Source: Isoperla grammatica
Taxonomy: Eukaryota > Arthropoda > Insecta > Plecoptera > Perlodidae
Assembly: GCA_945910005.1 (NCBI GenBank)
Contig: OX246743.1
Coordinates: 11,638,587 to 11,702,586 of the forward strand
DNA length: 64,000 nucleotides
Reading direction: 5' to 3'
In this document: in pieces, positions 1 to 7,447 of the stretch
Layout of the letters: the number at the start of each line of letters is the position of its first letter
Position numbering within the stretch: the stretch's first letter is position 1
Position numbers and translations under genes: made by a program
Notes under the pieces: model-generated
The model's database searches: none
What the model saw: the letters and a program-made list of their open reading frames with translations, nothing else
Told to the model about the DNA's origin: nothing

Positions 1-2355
1 AATGTGGCTCTCGTCACTCCACCATACTTGCGGCCCTCTTTGCAATCAAAACGCCTAACTATCTCCCCAATGTGGCTTTCGGCACTCCATCATACTTGCG
101 GCCCTCTTTACAATCCAATTGCCTTAAATCTCCCCAATGTGGTTCTCGCCACTCCGCCATACTTGCGGCCCTCTTTTGCAATCCAAGCTCCTAACAATCT
201 CCCCAATGTCTCTCTCGTCACTCCACCATACTTGCGGCCCTTTTTGCAATCAGAGCGCCTCATTATCGCCCCGATGCGGCTCTCGCCACTCCGTCATACT
301 TGCGGCCCTCTTTGCAATCCAAGCGCCTAACAATCTCCCCAATGTGGCTCTCGTCACTCCACCATACTTGCGGCCCTCTTTGCAATCCAAGCGCCTTACA
401 AACTCCCCAATGTGGATCTCGTCACTCCGTCATACTTGCGGCCCTCTTTTGCAATCCAAGCGCCTTACAATCTCCCCAATGTCTCTCTCGTCACTCCACC
501 ATACTTGCGGCCCTTTTTGCAATCAGAGCGCCTCATTATCGCCCCGATGCGGCTCTCGCCACTCCGTCATACTTGCGGCCCTCTTTGCAATCCAAGCGCC
601 TAACAATCTCCCCAATGTGGCTCTCGTCACTCCGCCATACTTGCGGCCCTCTTTTGCAATCCAAGCGCCTAACAATCTCCCCAATGTCTCTCTCGTCACT
701 CCACCATACTTGCGGCCCTTTTTGCAATCAAAACGCCTCATTATCTCCCCGATGCGGCTCTCGCCACTCCGTCATACTTGCGGCCCTCTTTGCAATACAA
801 GTGCCTAACAATCTCCCCAATGTGGCTCTCGTCACTCAACCATACTTGTGGCCCTCTTTGCAATCCAAGCGCCTTACAATCTCCCCAATGTGGATCTCGT
901 CACTCCGTCATACTTGCGGCCCTATTTGCAATCAAAACGCCTAACAATCTCCCCAATGTGGCTCTCGTCACTCGGTCATACTTGCGGCCCTCTTTGCAAT
1001 CCAAGCACCTTACAATCTCCCCAATGTGGCTCTCGTCACACCGGCATACTTGCGGCCCTCTTTGCAATCCAAGCGCTTTACAATCTCCCTTGTTTTGCTC
1101 TCGTCATTTCGTTAGACTTGCGGCCCTCTTTGCAATCCAAGCGCCTAACAATCTCCCCAATGTGGCTCTCGTCACACCGTCATACTTGCGGCCCTCTTTG
1201 CAATCCAAGAGCCTCACAATCTCCCCAAGGTGGCACTTTCACTCCGTCACTCTTGCGGCCCTCTTTGCAATCCAAGCGCCTTACAATCTCCCTAATGTGG
1301 CTCTCGTCACACCGCCATACTCGCGGCCCTCTTTGCAATCAGAGCGCCTAACAATCGCCTTACAATCTACCCAATGTGGCTCTCGGCACTCCACCATACT
1401 TGCGGCCCTCTTTGCAATCCAAGCGCCTGACACACTCCCCAATGTGGCTCTCGTCACTCCGTCATACTTGCGGCCCTCTTTGCAATCCAAGCGCCTTACA
1501 AACTCCACAATGTGTCTCTCGTCACTCCGTCATACTTGCGGCCCTCTTTGCAATCCAAGCGCCTAACAATCTCCCCAATGTGGCTCTCACCACTCCACCA
1601 TACTTGCGGCCCTCTTTGCAATCCAAGTGCCTAACATCTCCCTAATGTGGCTCTCGCCACTTCGCCATACTTGCGGCCCTCTTTGCAATCCAAGCGCCTA
1701 ACAATCTCCCCAGTGGGGCTCTCACCACTCCGTCATACTTGCGGCCCTCTTTTCAATCCAAGCGTCTCACAATCTCCCCAGTGTTGCCCTCGCCACTCCG
1801 TCATACTTGCGGCCCTCTTTGCAATCCAAGCGCCTAACAATCTCCCCAATGTGGCTCTCGTCACTCCACCATACCTGCGGCCCTCTGTGCAATCCAAGCG
1901 CCTTACAAACTCCCCAATGTGGCTCTCGTCACTCCGTCATACTTGCGGCCCTCTTTGCAATCCAAGCGCCTTACAAACTCCCCAATGTGGCTCTCGTCAC
2001 TCCGTCATACTTGCGGCCCTCTTTGCAATCCAAGCGCCTAACAATCTCTCCAATGTGGCTCTCGTCACTCCGTCATACTTGCGGCCCTCTTTGCAATCCA
2101 AGCGCCTTGCAATCTCCCCAATGTGGCTTTCGTCACTCCGTCATACTTGCGGCCCTCTTTGCAATCCAAGCGCCTTGCAATCTCCCCAATGTGGCTCTCG
2201 TCACACCGCCATACTTGCGGCCCTCTTTGCAATCAAAACGCCTAACAATCTCCCCGATGTGGGCTTTTGCCACTCTGCCATTCTTGCGGCCCTCTTTGCA
2301 ATCCAAGCGCCTTACAATCTCCCCAATGTGGCTCTCGTCACACCTTCATACTTGC
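1..2355 (+). repeat. 68-bp satellite block A0 (left-truncated by window)
   Basis: About 34 head-to-tail monomers. The monomer can be read from position 1 to 68: it starts AATGTGGCTCTCGTCACTCC, continues with a CATACTTGCGGCCCTCTTTG core, then CAATCMAARCGCC, YTWACWATCTCCCC, and restarts at 69. A typed consensus has 27 C, 17 T, 13 A and 11 G (56% GC, strongly C over G on this strand). Monomers differ mainly at fixed positions (CCGCC/CCGTC/CCACC; CTAAC/CTTAC; CCAAGCG/CAAAACG/CAGAGCG). A 69-bp variant with CTCTTTTGCAATCC occurs at about 173, 444 and 649 (steps of 273 and 205 bp), which marks local multi-monomer duplication. The block ends in a monomer reading CACCTTCATACTTGC directly before spacer S1. 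It is almost identical to the block at 46,966-49,594 (offset 47,239). Open frames here are by-products of the repeat and not genes. Confidence 0.97.
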
Positions 2356-2530
2356 GATCAGATCATATTCTGGGATATTTTTTAAATCCAATGAAAGCCT
2401 CTTTTTGGAAATCTATCTATATTTGGAGTTACAATTACACTAAGAATGAATAGAGATACAATGAGATTCATTCCTGCATACATTGAGAGCAGTGTGTTAT
2501 TTACCAGTGTAAGCGAGGCAATTTCTATCG

Positions 2531-2603
2531 GCTGGCACGGCGTACGCAGTAACGTCGTAGCTTCGAATACTTGAGGTCTGGGGTTCAAAACCCATTACCC
2601 CCA
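2531..2603 (+). pseudogene. tRNA-like module L of S1 (reference L)
   Basis: Counting GCTGGCA as acceptor positions 1-7 puts every tRNA landmark at its canonical number without gaps. A box CGGCGTACGCAG is at 2538-2549 (consensus TRGYNNARNNGG, with C for T8 and A for G18). D-stem GCGT/ACGT is fully pairable with one G-U. The anticodon triplet is CGA at 2564-2566, with T at position 33 and A at 37. The variable region has 5 nt. B box GGTTCAAAACC is at 2582-2592. Weak points: anticodon stem about 2 of 5 pairs, acceptor 4 of 7, and the T-stem pairs only in a register shifted by one (TGGG/CCCA). I read it as tRNA-derived and possibly Pol III-competent, but not a functional tRNA gene. Confidence 0.6.
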
Positions 2604-2604
2604 A

Positions 2605-2614
2605 TTTTTTTTTT
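2605..2614 (+). terminator. T10 run after module L of S1
   Basis: Ten T two bases past position 73 of the L module, which is the usual form and place of an RNA polymerase III terminator. A T-run follows L modules in the other full spacers at 8-10 T. Whether termination occurs here is not shown. Confidence 0.5.
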
Positions 2615-2803
2615 CCACCTATTTCACACATTTATATCATTTATATCTCAATTTTCGGCGGTTTTATTATCAGATCGTATTCTCATGGATATTTTTTAAA
2701 TCCAATGAAACCTTCTGTTCGTATATCCATATATGTTTCGTTACATGCATACATTGAGAGCTGTGTGTTATCTATACCAGTCTAAGCGAGCCAACTTCCA
2801 TCG

Positions 2804-2876
2804 TGAGGCATGGCGTACGCGGTAGCGCCGTGGACTAGTGTTTTAGAGGTCCGGGGTTCGAGACCCGTTACCACCA
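2804..2876 (+). pseudogene. tRNA-like module R of S1 (reference R)
   Basis: 73 nt with gap-free tRNA numbering. A box TGGCGTACGCGG is at 2811-2822 (near consensus). D-stem GCGT/GCGC pairs throughout (one U-G). Triplet AGT is at 2837-2839 with T33. Anticodon stem has four pairs including two G-U. B box GGTTCGAGACC is at 2855-2865 (close to GGTTCGANTCC). T-stem CGGG/CCCG is shifted by one from canonical. Acceptor TGAGGCA against TACCACC pairs at 4 of 7. R is homologous to L (shared GGCGTACGC, AACGTCGT-like and GAGGTC stretches). Its promoter boxes are better than those of L. Confidence 0.65.
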
Positions 2877-2879
2877 CGA

Positions 2880-2886
2880 TTTTTTT
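2880..2886 (+). terminator. T7 run after module R of S1
   Basis: Seven T four bases past the R module, in Pol III terminator position. The same run follows R in nearly all spacers (S13 and S16 have it broken by an A). Confidence 0.5.
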
Positions 2887-2947
2887 CTTCCATATTCAGA
2901 GCAGCAAAGTTGAGAAGGGTTTACTAAGGGGAAATTATTTTTTCAAG

Positions 2948-2998
2948 CGCTCGTAGCTAAAAAACGTGTGGTTCAAATTTGTTTCTGTATTTTTTTTA
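2948..2998 (+). other. Possible remnant of a third Pol III-like module
   Basis: CGCTCGTAGCTAA resembles a tRNA 5' end with an A-box start, and GTGGTTCAAATTTG resembles a B box (GGTTCAAATTT, 2970-2980). T tracts follow. The two motifs are only about 10 bp apart, with no room for an anticodon arm, so at best it is a collapsed tRNA-like relic. It is conserved in all 21 spacers, including the shortened ones. Confidence 0.25.
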
Positions 2999-3030
2999 TT
3001 TTTTTTGCGTTAATTATCTTGACAATAAAA

Positions 3031-4015
3031 CGCCTTACAATCTCCCCAATGTGGCTCTCGTCACACCGTCATACTTGCGGCCCTCTTTGCAATCAAAACG
3101 CCTAACAATCTCCCCAATGTGGCTCTCGTCACACCTTCATACTTGCGGCCCCCTTTTTAATCCAAGCGCCTAACAATCTCCCCGATGTGGCTCTCGTCAC
3201 TCCGCCATACTTGCGGCCCTCTTTGCAATCCAAGCGCCTAAAAATCTCGCCACTTCGCCATTCTTGCGGCCCTCTTTTTAATCCAAGCGTCAAACAATCT
3301 CCCCAATGTGGCTCTCGTCACTCCACCATACTTGCGAACCTCTTTGCAATCAAAACGCCTAACAATCTCCCCAATGTGGCTCTCGGCACTACACCATACT
3401 TGCGGCCCTCTTTACAATCCAAGTGCCTTAAATCTCCCCAATGTGGCTCTCGCCACTCCGCCATACTTGCGGCCCTCTTTTGCAATCCAGGCGCCTAACA
3501 ATCTCCCCAATGTCTCTCTCGTCACTCCACCATACTTGCGGCCCTCTTTGCAATCAGAGCGCCTCATTATCTCCCCGATGCGGCTCTCGCCACTCCGTCA
3601 TACTTGCGGCCCTCTTTGCAATCCAAGCGCCTAACAATCTCCCCAATGTGGCTCTCGTCACTCCACCATACTTGCGGCCCTCTTTGCAATCCAAGCGCCT
3701 TACAATCTCCCCAATGTGGCTCTCGTCACACCGCCATACTTGCGGCCCTCTTTGCAATCCAAGCGCCTTACAATCTCCCCAATGTGGCTCTCGTCACACC
3801 GCCATACTTGCGGCCCTCTTTGCAATCCAAGCGCCTAACAATCTCTCCAATGTGGCTCTCGCCACTCCGTCATACTTGCGGCCTTTTTTGCAATCCAAGC
3901 GCCTTGCAATCTCCCCAATGTGGATCTCGTCACACCGCCATACTTGCGGCCCTCTTTGCAATCAAAACGCCTAACAATCTCCCCGATGTGGCTCTCGTCA
4001 CACCTTCATACTTGC
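3031..4015 (+). repeat. 68-bp satellite block A1
   Basis: About 14.5 monomers and one of the shortest blocks. It shows the common leader order after a spacer: a CACCGTCATAC monomer, a CACCTTCATAC monomer, a CTTTTTAATCC monomer, a CCGATGTGG monomer, then a 53-bp truncated monomer (AACAATCTCGCCACTTCGCC, lacking 15 bp) and a second CTTTTTAATCC monomer. Its counterpart at 50,270-51,186 has exactly one monomer fewer. Confidence 0.96.
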
Positions 4016-4190
4016 GATCAGATCATATTCTTGGATATTTTTTAAATCCAATGAAAGCCTCTTTTTGGAAATCTATCTATATTTGGAGTCACAATTACAC
4101 TAAGAATGAATAGAGATACAATGAGATTTATACCTGCATACATTGAGAGCAGTGTGTTATTTACCAGTGTAAGCGAGGCAATTTTTATCG

Positions 4191-4263
4191 GCTGGCACGG
4201 CGTACGCAGTAACGTCGTAGCTTCGAATACTTGAGGTCTGGGGTTCAAAACCCATTACCCCCA
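4191..4263 (+). pseudogene. tRNA-like module L of S2
   Basis: Same boxes as the reference L, followed by T10. Confidence 0.6.
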
Positions 4264-4463
4264 ATTTTTTTTTTCCACCTATTTCACACATTTATATCAT
4301 TTATATCTCAATTTGCGGCTGTTTTATTATCAGATCGTATTCTCATGGATATTTTATAAATCCAATGAAACCTTCTGTTCGTAAATCCATATATGTTTCG
4401 TTACATGCATACATTGAGAGCCGTGTGTTATCTATACCAGTCTCAGCGATCCAACTTCCATCG

Positions 4464-4536
4464 TGAGGCATGGCGTTCGCGGTAGCGTCGTGGACTAGTG
4501 TTTTAGAGGTCCGGGGTTCGAGACCCGTTACCACCA
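4464..4536 (+). pseudogene. tRNA-like module R of S2, altered A box
   Basis: A box reads TGGCGTTCGCGG, so the near-invariant A14 is T. The B box is intact. Promoter strength would be expected to drop. Confidence 0.55.
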
Positions 4537-4690
4537 CGATTTTTTTCTTCCATATTCAGAGCAGCAAAGTTGAGAAGGGTTTACTAAGGGGAAATTATTT
4601 TTTCAAGCGCTCGTAGCTAAAAAACGTGTGGTTCAAATTTGTTTCTGTATTTTTTTTATTTTTTTTGCGTTAATTATCTTGACAATAAAA

Positions 4691-6772
4691 CGCCTTACAA
4701 TCTCCCCAATGTGGCTCTCGTCACACCGTCATACTTGCGGCCCTCTTTGCAATCAAAACGCCTAACAATCTCCCCAATATAGCTCTCGTCACACCTTCAT
4801 ACTTGCGGCCCTCTTTTTAATCCAAGCGCCTAACAATCTCCCCGATGTGGCTCTCGTCACTCCGCCATACTTGCGGCCCTCTTTGCAATCCAAGCGCCTA
4901 ACAATCTCGCCACTTCGCCATTCTTGCGGCCCTCTTTTTAATCCAAGCGTCTAACAATCTCCCCAATGTGGCTCTCGTCACTCCACCATACTTGCGGCCC
5001 TCTTTGCAATCAAAACGCCTAACAATCTCCCCAATGTGGCTCTCGGCACTCCACCATACTTGCGGCCCTCTTTACAATCCAAGTGCCTTAAATCTCCCCA
5101 ATGTGGCTCTCGCCACTCCGCCATACTTGCGGCCCTCTTTTGCAATCCAAGCGCCTAACAATCTCCCCAATGTCTCTCTAGTCACTCCACCATACTTGCG
5201 GCCCTCTTTGCAATCCACGCGCTTTACAATCTCCCTAGTGTTGCTCTCGTCATTTCGTTAGACTTGCGGCCCTCTTTGCAATCAGAGCGCCTCATTATCA
5301 CCCCGATGCGGCTCTCGCCACTCCGTCATACTTGCGGCCCTCTTTGCAATCCAAGCGCCTAACAATCTCCCCAATGTGGCTCTCGTCACTCCACCATACT
5401 TGCGGCCCTCTTTGCAATCCAAGCGCCTTACAAACTCCCCAATGTGGATCTCGTCACTCCGTCATACTTGCGGCCCTTTTTGCAATCAGAGCGCCTCATT
5501 ATCGCCCCGATGCGGCTCTCGCCACTCCGTCATACTTGCGGCCCTCTTTGCAATCCAAGCGCCTAACAATCTCCCCAATGTGGCTCTCGTCACTCCACCA
5601 TACTTGCGGCCCTCTTTGCAATCCAAGCGCCTTACAAACTCCCCAATGTGGATCTCGTCACTCCGTCATACTTGCGGCCCTATTTGCAATCAAAACGCCT
5701 AACAATCTCCCCAATGTGGCTCTCGTCACTCGGTCATACTTGCGGCCCTCTTTGCAATCCAAGCGCCTAACAATCTCCCCAATGTGGCTCTCGTCACACC
5801 GTCATACTTGCGGCCCTCTTTGCAATCCAAGAGCCTCACAATCTCCCCAAGGTGGCACTTTCACTCCGTCACTCTTGCGGCCCTCTTTGCAATCCAAGCG
5901 CCTTACAATCTCCCTAATGTGGCTCTCGTCACACCGCCATACTCGCGGCCCTCTTTGCAATCAGAGCGCCTAACAATCGCCTTACAATCTCCCCAATGTG
6001 GCTCTCGGCACTCCACCATACTTGCGGCCCTCTTAGCAATCCAAGCGCCTTACAAACTCCCCAATGTGGCTCTCGTCACTCCGTCATACTTGCGGCCCTC
6101 TTTGCAATCCAAGCGCCTTACAAACTCCCCAATGTGTCTCTCGTCACTCCGTCATACTTGCGGCCCTCTTTGCAATCCAAGCGCCTAACAATCTCCCCAA
6201 TGTGGCTCTCACCACTCCACCATACTTGCGGCCCTCTTTGCAATCCAGATGCCTAACATCTCCCTAATGTGGCTCTCGCCACTTCGCCATACTTGCGGCC
6301 CTCTTTGCAATCCAAGCGCCTAACAATCTCCCCAGTGGGGCTCTCACCACTCCGTCATACTTGCGGCCCTCTTTTCAATCCAAGCGTCTAACAATCTCCC
6401 CAGTGTTGCCCTCGCCACTCCGTCATACTAGCGGCCCTCTTTGCAATCCAAGCGCCTAACAATCTCCCCAATGTGGCTCTCGTCACTCCACCATACCTGC
6501 GGCCCTCTTTGCAATCCAAGCGCCTTACAAACTCCCTAATGTGGCTCTCGTCACTCCGTCATACTTGCGGCCCTCTTTGCAATCCAAGCGCCTTACAAAC
6601 TCCCCAATGTGGCTCTCGTCACTCCGTCATACTTGCGGCCTTCTTTGCAATCCAAGCGCCTAACAATCTCTCTAATGTGGCTCTCGTCACTCCGTCATAC
6701 TTGCGGCCCTCTTTGCAATCCAAGCGCCTTGCAATCTCCCCAATGTGGCTCTCGTCACACCGCCATACTTGC
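4691..6772 (+). repeat. 68-bp satellite block A2
   Basis: About 30 monomers. From about 5.3 kb it runs parallel to 56.1-57.8 kb at offset 50,831. It stops three monomers (205 bp) earlier at its right end, where a CACCGCCATACTTGC monomer, not the usual CACCTTCATACTTGC one, abuts spacer S3. Confidence 0.96.
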
Positions 6773-6947
6773 GATCTGATCATATTCTGGGATATTTTTT
6801 AAATCCAATGAAAGCCTCTTTTTGGAAATCTATCTATATTTGGAGTTACAATTACACTAAGAATGAATAGAGATACAATGAGATTCATACCTGCATACAT
6901 TGAGAGCAGTGTGTTATTTACCAGTGTAAGCGAGGCAATTTCTATCG

Positions 6948-7020
6948 GCTGGCACGGCGTACGCAGTAACGTCGTAGCTTCGAATACTTGAGGTCTGGGG
7001 TTCAAAACCCATTACCCCCA
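6948..7020 (+). pseudogene. tRNA-like module L of S3
   Basis: As reference L. Confidence 0.6.
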
Positions 7021-7220
7021 ATTTTTTTTTTCCACCTATTTCACACATTTATATCATTTATATCTCAATTTGCGGCGGTTTTATTATCAGATCGTATTCT
7101 CATGGATATTTTAAAAATCCAATGAAACCTTCTGTTCGTATATCCATATATGTTTCGTTACATGCATACCTTGAGAGCCGTGTGTTATCTATACCAGTCT
7201 AAGCGAGCCAACTTCCATCG

Positions 7221-7293
7221 TGAGGCATGGCGTACGCGGTAGCGCCGTGGACTAGTGTTTAAGAGGTCCGGGGTTCGAGACCCGTTACCACCA
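7221..7293 (+). pseudogene. tRNA-like module R of S3
   Basis: As reference R with C25. The 3' side of the anticodon arm reads TGTTTAAGAGG instead of TGTTTTAGAGG. Confidence 0.6.
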
Positions 7294-7447
7294 CGATTTT
7301 TTTCTTCCATATTCAGAGCAGCAAAGTTGAGAAGGGTTTACTAAGGGGAAATTATTTTTTCAAGCGCTCGTAGCTAAAAAACGTGTGGTTCAAATTTGTT
7401 TCTGTATTTTTTTTATTTTTTTTGGGTTAATTATCTTGACAATAAAA

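Larger units (their letters stand above)
2356..2668 (+). repeat. Left half-unit of spacer S1
   Basis: Begins GATCAGATCATATTCTGGG, then GGATATTTTTTAAATCC, AATGAAAGCCTC, a TATATTTGGAGTTAC stretch, CATACATTGAGAGCAGTGTG, ACCAGTGTAAGCGA, the L module and a 10-base T-run, then a low-complexity AT tail ending GGTTTTATT. Most of these blocks recur in the same order in the right half, so the spacer looks like an old tandem duplication of one element. Confidence 0.85.
2356..3030 (+). repeat. Spacer S1, reference full-length copy (675 bp)
   Basis: AT-rich unit inserted between monomers. Left edge: the monomer stops after CATACTTGC and the spacer begins GATCAGATCATATTC. Right edge: CTTGACAATAAAA, then the monomer resumes at CGCC. 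Compared with an uninterrupted monomer, about 16 bp (GGCCCTCTTTGCAATC) is absent at the site and no target-site duplication is visible. The unit is made of two homologous halves, 2356-2668 and 2669-3030, each with a tRNA-like module followed by a T-run. It carries no convincing protein: a 68-codon minus-strand frame is the antisense of the left tRNA-like module. Confidence 0.96.
2669..3030 (+). repeat. Right half-unit of spacer S1
   Basis: Opens ATCAGATCGTATTCTCATGG, then GGATATTTTTTAAATCC, AATGAAACCTTC, CATACATTGAGAGC, ACCAGTCTAAGCGA, the R module and a T-run, in the same order as the left half. It then carries a tail with no left-half counterpart: CCATATTCAGAGCAGC, AGGGTTTACTAAGGGG, AAGCGCTCGTAGCTAA, GTGTGGTTCAAATTTG, two long T tracts and TTGACAATAAAA. 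Confidence 0.85.
4016..4690 (+). repeat. Spacer S2 (675 bp)
   Basis: Full length with both modules. It shares private variants with S18 (GCGGCTG in the linker, CAGTCTCAGCGATCC and a changed A box in module R), which shows common descent of copies 49 kb apart. Confidence 0.96.
6773..7447 (+). repeat. Spacer S3 (675 bp)
   Basis: Begins GATCTGATC instead of GATCAGATC, a variant shared only with S20. Both modules are present. Confidence 0.96.

Noticed and set aside
20..35. Hairpin CCGC-CATACTT-GCGG in the monomer
   Set aside because: It exists only in the CCGCC variant. The CCACC variant breaks it and the CCGTC variant leaves a G-U pair, with no sign of compensation.
1..2355. Plus-strand open frames of 100-270 codons encoding repeats such as LRPSLQSKRLTISPMW or HTCGPLCNPSA
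   Set aside because: They are three-frame readings of the non-coding 68-bp monomer, overlap each other in several frames, begin and end at variant monomers, and share no initiation context or domain.
2382..2588. Minus-strand 68-codon frame conserved in most full spacers (NPRPQVFEATT-like), and a homologous 63-64-codon frame antisense to module R in some copies
   Set aside because: It is antisense to the tRNA-like module, as commonly predicted across tRNA-derived repeats. Its constancy follows from recent copying, and the R-half counterpart is broken in several spacers.
2564..2590. CENP-B box in the spacer (TTCG near GGGG)
   Set aside because: TTCGAATACTTGAGG and TTCGAGACCCG do not fit TTCGNNNNANNCGGG, and I saw no fit in the monomer.
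2531..2603. Functional tRNA genes (Ser-CGA for L, Thr-AGT for R)
   Set aside because: Acceptor stems pair at only 4 of 7 positions, the T-stem is out of register and the L anticodon stem is poor. tRNA-derived is supported; working tRNA is not.
2989..3008. T-tract of the spacer tail as a poly(T)/poly(A) retroposon tail
   Set aside because: It lies inside the spacer, is interrupted by A, and is followed by conserved TTAATTATCTTGACAATAAA rather than by the spacer end.
2356..3030. Active transposon or recent SINE insertions
   Set aside because: All copies sit at the same monomer position without target-site duplication and share internal variants, so they moved with the array and did not insert independently.
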